A stretch of 20,774 bases of DNA, taken from positions 1-20,774 of the forward strand of contig CALEJW010000242.1 of the NCBI GenBank assembly GCA_937898635.1. The letters are read 5' to 3'. The translations under genes and the position numbers were made by a program. The notes beneath the pieces are model-generated. The model was not told the origin of the DNA. It did not search any database and saw only the letters and a list, made by a program, of their open reading frames with translations. Positions 1 through 7,116 of the stretch are shown here, in pieces. This stretch comes from an uncultured Pseudomonadota bacterium (GTDB lineage: Bacteria; Pseudomonadota; Gammaproteobacteria; Burkholderiales; Usitatibacteraceae). Numbering within the stretch: the first letter of the stretch is position 1; each line of letters starts with the position of its first letter.

Positions 1-693
1 CTCATCCACGACGTGGCGCTGCAGAACCTGCCGGTGGTGTTCGCGCTCGACCGCGGCGGCCTCGTCGGCGCCGACGGCCCCACGCACCACGGCGCCTTCG
101 ACCTGTCCTACCTGCGCTGCATCCCGAACCTGACGGTGATGGCGCCCGCCGACGAGAACGAGTGCCGGCAGATGCTCTACACGGGCTTCACGCTCGACGG
201 CCCGAGCGCCGTGCGCTACCCGCGCGGGGCGGGCCCCGGCGTCGAGGCGCTCGCGCAGATGAAGGCGCTCGCCGTGGGCCAGGGCGAGGTCCGCCGCGAG
301 GGACGCCGGATCGCGATCCTCGCCTTCGGCGCGCTCTTGAGGCCCGCGCTCGAGGCGGCGTCCGAGCTCGGCGCCACGGTCGCGAACATGCGCTTCGTGA
401 AGCCCCTGGACGAGGCGCTCGTCCTGAAGCTCGCCGACTCCCACGAGCTCCTCGTCACCGTCGAGGAGAACGTCCTCGCCGGCGGCGCGGGCTCCGCGGT
501 CCTCGAGACGCTCGCGGCCCGGGGCGTGGAGGTTCCCGTCCTCCGGCTGGGCCTTCCCGACCACTTCGTCGAACACGGCGACCCGGCGCAACTGCTGGCC
601 GACTGCGGCCTCGACGCCGCCGGCATCGTGCGTGCCATTCGTGAAAGGCAATCGCAAGGCAATGCATCCCAGAGACCCGGCATGGCGGCTTAG
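1..693 (+). CDS. dxs: 1-deoxy-D-xylulose-5-phosphate synthase, C-terminal part (5' end outside window)
   Basis: Dxs is the thiamine-diphosphate enzyme that condenses pyruvate and glyceraldehyde-3-phosphate to DXP. This is the entry step of the MEP isoprenoid pathway, and DXP also feeds thiamine and pyridoxal synthesis. The frame is open from base 1. About 230 residues are visible, roughly the last third of a usual 620-residue enzyme. They cover the end of the transketolase-like pyrimidine-binding domain (DRGGLVGADGPTHHGAFDLS, then APADENE and SAVRYPRG) and the whole C-terminal transketolase domain (MRFVKPLDEALVLKL, VEENVLAGGAGSAV, GLPDHFVEHG). These blocks match the E. coli protein almost motif for motif. 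The stop is TAG at 691-693. The tail after LDAAGIVRAI carries a short low-complexity extension that overlaps the start of the next gene. Only the promoter and N-terminus are missing from view. Confidence 0.97.
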   Translation, partial: LIHDVALQNLPVVFALDRGGLVGADGPTHHGAFDLSYLRCIPNLTVMAPADENECRQMLYTGFTLDGPSAVRYPRGAGPGVEALAQMKALAVGQGEVRREGRRIAILAFGALLRPALEAASELGATVANMRFVKPLDEALVLKLADSHELLVTVEENVLAGGAGSAVLETLAARGVEVPVLRLGLPDHFVEHGDPAQLLADCGLDAAGIVRAIRERQSQGNASQRPGMAA

Positions 694-1147
694 CGCCGCC
701 GCACTCCTCGTGGCGGTGGCGCTTCCCGCCGCGGCCTCCGACAAGCCCTGCACCGAGGCCGACAAGGCGGTCGACGGCGTGACCACCTGGGCCGCGCTGC
801 GCAAGACGGCCACCGACTACGCCCACTGCGACAAGGGCCAGACCGCGGAGCTCTTCACCGAGGCGATCCTGCGCGTGGTGATCAGCGGCTGGCACAAGGT
901 GGCCGACGCCGGCCCGATCCTCGAGAAGGACGAGGCTTTCCGCCGCTGGCTGCACAAGCGCCTGAGCAGCCCCTCGCTCGCCACCCAGGACTCGGCGGAG
1001 ATCCGCGACCTCGCCAAGTCGAGCTGCCCGAAGGGCCAGGACAAGGTGTGCGCCGAGCTCCTCAATTCCGTGGAGCTGAGCCGCGCCATCTCCGCCCCGG
1101 ATCTCCTGCTGCTGCCCCCGCCCGCTCCCGCCAAGGGCACGCCGTGA
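662..1147 (+). CDS. Small exported protein of unknown function, four cysteines
   Basis: Predicted 161-residue protein that I do not recognise. I chose ATG 662 because it gives a clean signal peptide: basic MHPRDPAWR, a hydrophobic core at residues 10-24, and an AAAS cleavage region near residue 26. An upstream in-frame ATG at 632 would add ten polar residues before it. AAGG lies just upstream of 662. The mature part has four cysteines (about residues 30, 56, 122, 130), suggesting two disulfides in the periplasm. It is mostly helical-looking and ends in a Pro-rich tail (LPPPAPAKG). It overlaps the dxs stop by 32 bases in another frame, so it is probably translated from the dxs message. Base composition matches its neighbours, and no enzyme motif is visible. 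Confidence 0.75.
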   Translation: MHPRDPAWRLSAAALLVAVALPAAASDKPCTEADKAVDGVTTWAALRKTATDYAHCDKGQTAELFTEAILRVVISGWHKVADAGPILEKDEAFRRWLHKRLSSPSLATQDSAEIRDLAKSSCPKGQDKVCAELLNSVELSRAISAPDLLLLPPPAPAKGTP

Positions 1148-1172
1148 GGTTCGCCGCCGGCGCGCGGCACGG

Positions 1173-1178
1173 TAGAAT
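1173..1178 (+). promoter_or_regulatory. Putative -10 box (TAGAAT)
   Basis: TAGAAT sits 27 bases before the ATG at 1206, in the short gap after the preceding gene. It is one of the few AT-rich hexamers in this GC-rich stretch. The same TAGAAT precedes metH. No convincing -35 box is seen at the right spacing. Confidence 0.4.
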
Positions 1179-1205
1179 CCGCCCCTTGCGAACGAAAGGA
1201 CTCCG

Positions 1206-1565
1206 ATGATGAAACGCACCGCCGCCGCGATCGCCCTCGCCCTGGGCGCCACCGCCGCCCTCGCGCAGGCGCCCGCCGCCCCCGCGGCCGCCCCCGCCGC
1301 GGCCGCCCCCGCCGTTCCCGCCGCCAAGTGCGAGCCCAAGCCCGTCTACCCGGGCGTGAAGGCGATCCAGGACGAGTCCAAGCGCGAGGCCTTCACCGTC
1401 CAGCTCAAGGCCTACCAGGACTGCGTGAAGGCCTACGTGAACGAGCGCAAGTCCTTCATCGAGGCGAGCAACGCCGCCATCCGCAGCGCGGTCGAGGAAC
1501 ACAACGCGATCATGACCAAGATCCGCGAGGACCAGGACGCGGCGAAGAAGGAGCTGGGGCTCTAG
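1206..1565 (+). CDS. Small secreted Ala/Pro-rich protein with helical C-terminus
   Basis: Predicted 119-residue exported protein of unknown function. Residues 1-20 form a signal peptide (MMKRT, Ala/Leu core, ALA cleavage site before QAP). Residues 21-40 are an almost pure Ala/Pro linker. The remaining 78 residues form a charged, probably helical domain with the pattern KCEPKPVYPG near residue 41 and LKAYQDCVKAY near 67. The two cysteines (42 and 73) could form one disulfide. AAAGGA at 1195-1200 supports initiation at 1206 or at the adjacent ATG at 1209. The hydrophobic spacing after residue 55 would suit a coiled coil or helical hairpin. It shares only general secreted, cysteine-pair character with the gene before it, and I cannot assign a role. 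Confidence 0.75.
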   Translation: MMKRTAAAIALALGATAALAQAPAAPAAAPAAAAPAVPAAKCEPKPVYPGVKAIQDESKREAFTVQLKAYQDCVKAYVNERKSFIEASNAAIRSAVEEHNAIMTKIREDQDAAKKELGL

Positions 1566-1595
1566 CCGGACACGCCGCGCGACGCGCCCGCGGCC

Positions 1596-3014
1596 TCAGT
1601 GCCGCGGCTCGCCGCCGCGCGGCGCGAGGGAGGAAAGCTTCTCGTAGAGCGTCGCGCGGGAGATCCCGAGGAGCTCGGCGGCGAGGATCTTCTTGCCGTC
1701 GGCCGCGGCGAGCGCGGAGCGGATGGCGTTGCGTTCGGCGTCCGCGACGATGTCCGCGAGCCGGAGCGTCGGCCGGCCGCCCGGGGACGCCGCATGGGCG
1801 AGCCGCGGCAGGACGAGGCTGAACTCCTCCGCGGAAAGTCGCGGGGCGTCCGAGCGCAGCGCCACCTGCTCGAGGACGTTCCGCAGCTCGCGGATGTTGC
1901 CGGGCCAGGCGTAGGCGCCCAGCACGGCGAGCGCCGTCGGCGCGAGCTCGCGCTGCGGGCGCCCGCCGCTTCGCGCGATCTCCTCCAGGATGTGCTCGCA
2001 CAGCGCCTCGAGGTCCGCGATCCGGTCGCGCAGCGGCGGCAGCTCGATGGGCAGCACCGAGAGGCGGTAGAAGAGGTCGGAGCGGAAGCGGCCCATGCCC
2101 ACCATCTGGCGCAGGTCCACGCTGCTCGCGGCGATCACGCGCACGTCCACCTTCGCCACGCGGTTCGAGCCCAGGGGCTCGACCTCCTTCTCCTGGAGCG
2201 CGCGCAGGAGCTTTCCCTGCACGGCGAGCGGCATGTCGCCCACCTCGTCGAGGAAAAGCGTGCCGCCGTGGGCCTGCACGAACTTGCCGTCGCGCCCGCG
2301 CTTGTCCGCGCCGCCGTAGGCCGACGGCGAGGCGCCGAAGAACTCGCTCTCGAGGTGCGCCTCCGGGATCGCGGCGACGTTCACGCCGATGAAGGGGCCG
2401 TGCGCCCTCGGGCTCGCCGCGTGGATCGCCTGCGCGAGCACTTCCTTGCCGGTGCCGGTCTCGCCCAGCAGCAGCACCGTGGTGTCGGCCTGGGCGGCGC
2501 GGCGGGCCTGGCGCTTCACCTCCATCGCCGCGGGCGAGGTGCCGATGAAGCTGGAGAAGGTGTAGCGCACGCGCCGCTCCGCGGCGAGGCTCTGGCGCGT
2601 GCTGGCGAGCTCGCGCTCGAGCTGCTGGAACTTGTGCACGAGCGGCTGGAGGGAGGCGAGCGTGTCGAAGAGCATGAAGCCGGCCGCGCCGACGATGCGG
2701 CCGCGCTCGTCCTTCACGGGCACGCGCATCACCACGAAGGACTCCTCGCCGAACTGCATGATGTCGAGCATCATCGGCTCGCCCGTGCGCACGACCTCGC
2801 GCATGAGGCTGTTGGGGATCACGTCCTCGACCACGCGCCCGCGCGCCTCGGCGGCGCCGGCGAGCTTCAGGCGCGCGGCGTACTTCTCGCTCATCCAGAC
2901 GATGCGCGCGTCGCGATCGACGATGATCGCGCCCTCGCACATGGCGTCGAGCCCCTCGAAGAGCGACTTCTTCGCGATCCGCCGGATGGCGTCGTGATCC
3001 TTGAGGCGGGGCAT
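1596..3014 (-). CDS. PAS-AAA+-Fis enhancer-binding-type regulator with altered GAFTGA loop
   Basis: A 472-residue regulator of the NtrC/bacterial enhancer-binding class, probably responding to a small molecule. A PAS sensor spans about residues 14-120 (EGAIIVDRDARIVWMSEKY). A coiled linker follows (125-150), then a sigma-54-activator AAA+ domain (152-390) and a C-terminal Fis-type helix-turn-helix (ILAAELLGISRATLYEKL, about 443-460). Walker A is GETGTGKE (184-191), Walker B is GGTLFLDE (250-257), the arginine-finger region is FRSDLFYRL, and sensor II is PGNIRELRN. The loop that normally reads GAFTGA and contacts sigma-54 reads SAYGGA here (231-236), so the key threonine is glycine. The start at 3014 follows a strong AGGAGGAGA ribosome site (3017-3025). 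There is no receiver domain. It is the last gene of a run with the GST and reductase genes, which it may regulate. Confidence 0.9.
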   Translation of the reverse strand: MPRLKDHDAIRRIAKKSLFEGLDAMCEGAIIVDRDARIVWMSEKYAARLKLAGAAEARGRVVEDVIPNSLMREVVRTGEPMMLDIMQFGEESFVVMRVPVKDERGRIVGAAGFMLFDTLASLQPLVHKFQQLERELASTRQSLAAERRVRYTFSSFIGTSPAAMEVKRQARRAAQADTTVLLLGETGTGKEVLAQAIHAASPRAHGPFIGVNVAAIPEAHLESEFFGASPSAYGGADKRGRDGKFVQAHGGTLFLDEVGDMPLAVQGKLLRALQEKEVEPLGSNRVAKVDVRVIAASSVDLRQMVGMGRFRSDLFYRLSVLPIELPPLRDRIADLEALCEHILEEIARSGGRPQRELAPTALAVLGAYAWPGNIRELRNVLEQVALRSDAPRLSAEEFSLVLPRLAHAASPGGRPTLRLADIVADAERNAIRSALAAADGKKILAAELLGISRATLYEKLSSLAPRGGEPRH

Positions 3015-3074
3015 GGTCTCCTCCTGCCGCGTCCGTCCTGTCCTGCCGGGGCGCTCTCGCGCCGCCCGGGGCCG

Positions 3075-3776
3075 CTATTTCACCACGCTTCGGTCCTGCC
3101 CGAAGAGAATCCTGCGCTCCTGCTCGGTGATGGGGCCCCGCGGCGCCGGGTTCACCTGCTTCGCCCGCGCGTAGGCCCTCGCCGTCGCCGGGCGGGCGCG
3201 GATCGCCGCGTGCCAGCGCGCGAGGTTCGGGAAGTCCGCGAGGTCCTGCCCCTGCCGCTCGGGGATGATCCAGGGATAGGCCGCCATGTCGGCGATGGAG
3301 TAGGCGCGCCCGAGGATGAACTCGCGCCCGGCCAGGCGCTTGTCGAGCACGCCGTAGAGGCGGTTCGTCTCCTTCACGTAGCGCTCGACCGCGTAGGGGA
3401 TGAGCTCCGGCGCGTAGTGCTGGAAGTGGTGGTTCTGCCCGAGCATGGGACCCAGGCCGCCCATCTGCCACATGAGCCACTCCAGCGCCTCGACCTGGCC
3501 GCGCAGGTCCTTCGGGATGAACCTGCCCGTCTTGCCCGCGAGGTAGAGCAGGATCGCCCCCGACTCGAAGACGCTCAGGGGCTTGCCGCCGTCGGCCGGC
3601 GCGTCGTCCACGAGGGCCGGGATCTTGTTGTTGGGCGAGATCTCGAGGAACGCCGGGGCGAACTGCTCGCCCTTGCCGATGTTCACCCCGTGCAGGCGGT
3701 AGGGGAGCTTCGCCTCCTCGAGGTACATCGTGATCTTGTGGCCGTTGGGCGTCGTCCAGTAGTAGAGGTCGTACAT
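3075..3776 (-). CDS. yfcG: Glutathione S-transferase, YfcG/Nu-class
   Basis: A 233-residue cytosolic GST. It closely resembles E. coli YfcG, a Nu-class enzyme with disulfide-bond reductase activity toward glutathione-linked disulfides. The thioredoxin-like N-terminal domain has DLYYWTTPNGHKITMYLEEA at the start, ISPNNKIPALVDD with the cis-proline near residue 53, and FESGAILLYLA near 70-80, which binds the gamma-glutamyl part of glutathione. The helical C-terminal domain keeps the family signatures GGLGPMLGQNHHFQHYAPE and YSIADMAAYPW. The TTPNG segment replaces a catalytic Cys/Ser, as expected for this class. It starts 18 bases after the stop of the flavin reductase gene, so the two are almost certainly cotranscribed. 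This pairing fits electrophile or xenobiotic detoxification. Confidence 0.92.
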   Translation of the reverse strand: MYDLYYWTTPNGHKITMYLEEAKLPYRLHGVNIGKGEQFAPAFLEISPNNKIPALVDDAPADGGKPLSVFESGAILLYLAGKTGRFIPKDLRGQVEALEWLMWQMGGLGPMLGQNHHFQHYAPELIPYAVERYVKETNRLYGVLDKRLAGREFILGRAYSIADMAAYPWIIPERQGQDLADFPNLARWHAAIRARPATARAYARAKQVNPAPRGPITEQERRILFGQDRSVVK

Positions 3777-3794
3777 CGCGCACCCGCCTTTCGT

Positions 3795-4871
3795 CTAGCG
3801 GCCCAGGGGGCCGGTCTCGCATCGCTTGTACTGGTCCGGCCAGGGCATCGCCACGCCCAGGGCCTTCGCCGCGTGGCGCGCCCAGTAGGGGTCGCGAAGC
3901 AGCGCTCGCGCGAGGCACACGGCGTCGGCCTGCCCCGTGGCGAGGATGTGCTCGGCCTGCACCGGCTCGGTGATGAGGCCCACGGCCGCGGTCGGGATGC
4001 CGGCGTCGCGGCGGATGGCCGCGGCGAAGGGCACCTGGTAGCCGGGGCCGAGGACGATCTTCTGGTCCGCGGCGTTGCCGCCGCTCGAGACGTCCACCAT
4101 GTCCACGCCCAGCTCCTTCAGCTCGTGGGCGAAGGCGATCGACTGCTCGAGGTCCCAGCCGTCCTCCTTCCAGTCGCTCGCCGAGATGCGCACGAGGACG
4201 GGCCGGTCCTTCGGCCAGGCCTCGCGCACGGCGCGCACCACCGCGAGGGGGAAGCGCATGCGGTTGGCGAGCGAGCCGCCGAAGTCGTCCTCGCGCCGGT
4301 TCGAGAGCGGCGAGAGGAACTCGTGCAGCAGGTAGCCGTGGGCCGCGTGCACCTCGGCCACCTCGAAGCCCGCCTGCAGCGCGCGGTCCGCGGCGAGGCG
4401 GAAGTCGGCCACGCAGGCCTCCAGCTCCGCCGGGCGCATCGCGCGCGGGGCCGGGTAGTCGCCGAAGGCGGCGTCGCTGGGGCCGAGCGTCTTCCAGCCG
4501 CCCGCGTCCGGCGCGAGCGGCCTGCCCCCGTTCCAGGGCTTGTCGCAGGAAGCCTTGCGCCCGGCGTGGGCGAGCTGGATGCCCGGCACCGCGCCCCGGG
4601 CCTTGATGAACGCCACGATCGGCTTCCACGCCTCGCACTGGGCGGCCGACCAGATGCCCGCGTCCCAGGGCGTGATGCGCCCTTCCGGCGAGACGCTCGC
4701 GGCCTCCGTGAGCACGAGCCCGCAGCCGCCGACGGCGCGGCTGCCCAGGTGCACGAGGTGCCAGTCGTTCGGCACGCCGTCCTCGCAGGAGTACTCGCAC
4801 ATCGGCGAGACGAAGACGCGGTTGGGGATCGTGAGCGCGCGCAGCGTGATCGGGCTGAAGAGGAGGGACAT
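3795..4871 (-). CDS. Old Yellow Enzyme family NADH:flavin oxidoreductase (YqjM/XenA-like ene-reductase)
   Basis: A 358-residue FMN enzyme that should reduce activated C=C bonds (enones, maleimides, nitro compounds) with NAD(P)H. It has the thermophilic-like OYE features of YqjM and XenA: SPMCEYS with Cys25 and Tyr27 tuning the flavin, IQLAHAGRK near 98-106, and EVHAAHGYLLHEFLSPLSN with the substrate-anchoring His175/His178. Later come the phosphate-binding strands around VRISASDW and VDVSSGG, and ARALLRDPYW near the end. The length matches XenA-type proteins. I place the start at ATG 4871 because MSLLFSPITL is where the family begins. A longer TTG-initiated form (4913) would add a Pro/Ala-rich stretch and run into the putative promoter. 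It is first in the run with the GST and regulator genes. Confidence 0.92.
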   Translation of the reverse strand: MSLLFSPITLRALTIPNRVFVSPMCEYSCEDGVPNDWHLVHLGSRAVGGCGLVLTEAASVSPEGRITPWDAGIWSAAQCEAWKPIVAFIKARGAVPGIQLAHAGRKASCDKPWNGGRPLAPDAGGWKTLGPSDAAFGDYPAPRAMRPAELEACVADFRLAADRALQAGFEVAEVHAAHGYLLHEFLSPLSNRREDDFGGSLANRMRFPLAVVRAVREAWPKDRPVLVRISASDWKEDGWDLEQSIAFAHELKELGVDMVDVSSGGNAADQKIVLGPGYQVPFAAAIRRDAGIPTAAVGLITEPVQAEHILATGQADAVCLARALLRDPYWARHAAKALGVAMPWPDQYKRCETGPLGR

Positions 4872-4911
4872 GGTTGCGGGGTCGGGGGATGCGGGGGCCT
4901 TCGGAGCGTCC

Positions 4912-4917
4912 AATCTA
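4912..4917 (-). promoter_or_regulatory. Putative -10 box (TAGATT) for the reductase-GST-regulator operon
   Basis: Read on the minus strand, TAGATT lies about 40 bases before the ATG at 4871. It is the only AT-rich hexamer in the gap. No good -35 match is present, because that position is taken by a GC-only palindrome. No sigma-54 TGGCAC-N5-TTGC element was seen here. Confidence 0.35.
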
Positions 4918-4932
4918 GCACGGCGCGCGGGG

Positions 4933-4950
4933 CCGGGCCCGGGGGCCCGG
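4933..4950. repeat. Perfect 8-bp inverted repeat between divergent promoters
   Basis: CCGGGCCC, two G residues, then GGGCCCGG. The palindrome lies between the reductase operon (minus) and the isoaspartyl peptidase gene (plus). It covers the -35 area of both putative -10 boxes. It could be an operator for a regulator acting on both sides, but GC-only palindromes arise easily at this base composition. Confidence 0.35.
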
Positions 4951-4951
4951 T

Positions 4952-4957
4952 TAGACT
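4952..4957 (+). promoter_or_regulatory. Putative -10 box (TAGACT)
   Basis: TAGACT starts two bases after the GC palindrome and 32 bases before the ATG at 4984. A GGGAGAGG ribosome site follows at 4974-4981. It is the best candidate promoter for the exported peptidase gene, but no -35 box is recognisable. Confidence 0.4.
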
Positions 4958-4983
4958 AGCGTCACCATTTCCCGGGAGAGGCC

Positions 4984-5991
4984 ATGAAGCGATTCGCCGC
5001 CGCGCTCGCCGCCACGCTCTGCGCCTGCGCCGCGCTGGCCGCGGACGGGCCCTACGCGATCGCGATCCACGGGGGCTCGGGAACGATCACGCGCGCCTCC
5101 CTCGCGCCGGAACGCGAGGCGGCCTTCCGCGAGGCGCTCTCCGAGGCCCTCGTCGCGGGCCAGCGCGTGCTCGCCGGCGGCGGCTCGAGCCTGGACGCCG
5201 TCGTCGCCGCGGTGCGGGTGATGGAGGACTCGCCGCTCTTCAACGCCGGCCGGGGCGCGGTCTTCACGAACGAGGGCACGAACGAGATGGACGCCTCGGT
5301 CATGGACGGCCGCGAGCGCCGCGCCGGCGCCGTGGCCGGCGTCACCACCGTGAGGAATCCCGTCCTGGCGGCGCGCGCGGTGATGGAGAAGTCGCGCCAC
5401 GTGCTCCTCGCGGGCCGCGGCGCGGACCTCTTCGCGAAGGAGCAGGGCCTGGAGATCGTCGATCCCGCGTATTTCCGGACCGAGGAGCGCTGGAAGCAGC
5501 TCGAGCGCGCCCGCGAAAGGGACAAGGTGCCGATGGACCACGACGCGCCGGGGAAGCGGGGATCTGCCGCGGCGCACGGGAAGCTCGGCACCGTGGGCGC
5601 GGTCGCGCTCGACCAGGCGGGCAACCTCGCCGCGGCCACCTCGACGGGCGGGCTCACCAACAAGCGCTTCGGGCGCGTGGGCGACTCGCCCCTCGTCGGC
5701 GCCGGCACCTGGGCCGAGAACGGCGTCGTGGCGGTCTCCGCGACGGGAACCGGCGAGATGTTCATCCGCGGCGCGACCGCGCACGACGTCGCCGCGCTCG
5801 TGAAGTACAAGGGGCTCGGCCCGCAGGCCGCCGCCGACGAGGCCCTCGCGAAGGTCCGCGCGATCGGCGGCCGCGGCGGCGTGGTCGTGCTCGACGCCCG
5901 GGGAGAGGCGATCTTCTCCTTCAATACCGAAGGCATGTACCGGGGCCACGCGAAGGGGAGCGCGCGGCCCGAGGTGCTCATCTTCCGCTAG
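4984..5991 (+). CDS. iaaA: Exported isoaspartyl peptidase / L-asparaginase (Ntn hydrolase, IaaA-like)
   Basis: A 335-residue plant-type asparaginase/beta-aspartyl peptidase. It would hydrolyse isoaspartyl dipeptides and L-asparagine after splitting itself into alpha and beta chains. The N-terminal block AIHGGSGTI (residues 27-35), the SSLDAVVAAVRVMEDSPLFNAGRGAV block (68-93) and NEMDASVMDG are family hallmarks. The autocleavage site is in KLGTVGAVALD, with Thr203 as the predicted new N-terminal nucleophile. LAAATSTGGLTNK and VSATGTGEMF form the substrate pocket. Residues 1-20 (MKRF, hydrophobic core, ALA before ADG) look like a signal peptide, which points to the periplasm, whereas E. coli IaaA is cytoplasmic. 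GGGAGAGG just upstream supports the start. The hydrolase gene downstream begins 44 bases after the stop. Confidence 0.93.
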   Translation: MKRFAAALAATLCACAALAADGPYAIAIHGGSGTITRASLAPEREAAFREALSEALVAGQRVLAGGGSSLDAVVAAVRVMEDSPLFNAGRGAVFTNEGTNEMDASVMDGRERRAGAVAGVTTVRNPVLAARAVMEKSRHVLLAGRGADLFAKEQGLEIVDPAYFRTEERWKQLERARERDKVPMDHDAPGKRGSAAAHGKLGTVGAVALDQAGNLAAATSTGGLTNKRFGRVGDSPLVGAGTWAENGVVAVSATGTGEMFIRGATAHDVAALVKYKGLGPQAAADEALAKVRAIGGRGGVVVLDARGEAIFSFNTEGMYRGHAKGSARPEVLIFR

Positions 5992-6035
5992 CGCGGCGCC
6001 GCGAGCCGCGAACGCCCAGGTCCTGCGCCCGCGCC

Positions 6036-7112
6036 ATGCCGCCGTCCGCACTCACGATCCGCGCCGGGCCCCGGGCGCTCGCGCGCATCCGCTCGCACGG
6101 GCTCGACCCGGCCGACGTCGCGCTCGTTCCCGGCGCCGCGGGCGGGCCGAAGGCGCTGGGGCTCTCGGGACTCGACACCGCGATCTTCGGCGAGTGGTTC
6201 CCGCGCGCGCCGCGCGTGCGCCATCTCGTCGGCGCTTCCATCGGCGCCTGGCGCTTCGCCGCCGCCTGCCGCGCCGATCCCGTCGAGGGCCTGCGCGAGC
6301 TCGCCCGGCTCTACGCCGCGCAGCACTACCCGCCGCGTCCCGGCGCCGCCCTCGTCACGCGCAAGGTGCGGGAGATGCTCGCCGCGCTCTTCGACGGGCA
6401 CGACGAGGACATCCTCGCGAACCGCGACTACCGCCTGCACGTCCTCGCCGCGCGCGGGCGCGGCCTTCTCGCCCGCGACGGCCGCCTGCGGCGCGCCGCG
6501 GGATTCGGCGCCGCGGCGCTCGCGAACCTCGCGGGCCGGCGGCACCTGCGCCACTTCCTCGCCCGCACGCTCTTCCACGATCCCCGCGCCCTCCCCCCCT
6601 TCCTCGAGGCCGGGGAGGCGTTCGATGCGTTCGAGACGCGGGTCGTGGCGCTCGACCGCGGCAACCTTCGCGAGGCGCTCGTGGCCTCCGCGGCGATTCC
6701 CATGGTGATCGAGGCGGTGCCCGACATCCCCCGCGCGCCGGCGGGCGTGTACTGGGACGGCGGGCTCATCGACTACCACCTCGACCTGCCCTACGCGAGG
6801 ATCGACGGGCTCGTGCTCTACCCGCACTTCACCGACCGCATCGTGCCGGGCTGGCTCGACAAGCACCTGCCCTGGCGCCGGGCGCGCGGCGAGTGGCTCG
6901 CGAACGTGGTGCTCGTCTCGCCTTCGCCGGAGCACGTCGCGCGGCTGCCCTTCGGAAAGCTTCCCGACCGCGGGGACTTCAAGCGCTTCGAGACGGACTT
7001 CGAGGGACGGCTCGCGTACTGGCAGGAGGCGATCGCGGAAAGCGCGCGGCTCGGGGAGGAATTCCTCGCCTTCGCGGCGCGGCCCGACCCGGCGCGCATC
7101 CTGCCCCTGTGA
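6036..7112 (+). CDS. Patatin-like phospholipase/acyl hydrolase
   Basis: A 358-residue member of the patatin/RssA-like fold with a Ser-Asp dyad, expected to cleave acyl esters of lipids. The glycine-rich oxyanion segment is PGAAGGPKALG (residues 32-42), the nucleophile elbow is GASIGAW (Ser68), and the catalytic Asp is in YWDGGLIDY (Asp241). All elements are in the right order. There is no signal peptide, so it is probably cytosolic or membrane-peripheral. The start at ATG 6036 gives MPPSALTIRAG right before the family core. No strong ribosome site precedes it. The 44-base gap after the peptidase gene suggests cotranscription without clear functional linkage. Its stop lies four bases from the stop of the gene on the other strand. 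The physiological lipid substrate cannot be read from the sequence. Confidence 0.87.
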   Translation: MPPSALTIRAGPRALARIRSHGLDPADVALVPGAAGGPKALGLSGLDTAIFGEWFPRAPRVRHLVGASIGAWRFAAACRADPVEGLRELARLYAAQHYPPRPGAALVTRKVREMLAALFDGHDEDILANRDYRLHVLAARGRGLLARDGRLRRAAGFGAAALANLAGRRHLRHFLARTLFHDPRALPPFLEAGEAFDAFETRVVALDRGNLREALVASAAIPMVIEAVPDIPRAPAGVYWDGGLIDYHLDLPYARIDGLVLYPHFTDRIVPGWLDKHLPWRRARGEWLANVVLVSPSPEHVARLPFGKLPDRGDFKRFETDFEGRLAYWQEAIAESARLGEEFLAFAARPDPARILPL

Positions 7113-7116
7113 ATCC

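Noticed and set aside
1588..1607. Hairpin CCGCGGC/GCCGCGG at the end of the regulator gene as a terminator
   Set aside because: The 7-bp stem lies across the coding end and has no T-run on either strand. Such GC repeats are frequent here.
4872..4913. TTG start at 4913 for the flavin reductase
   Set aside because: The family begins at MSLLFSP. The extension is Pro/Ala-rich and overlaps the putative -10 box.
1599..7112. Very long plus-strand open frame running antisense to the regulator, GST and reductase genes
   Set aside because: It is an effect of the high GC content. Only its last part (6036-7112) is a real gene. The rest reads as Arg/Glu/His-rich low-complexity protein opposite well-recognised enzymes.
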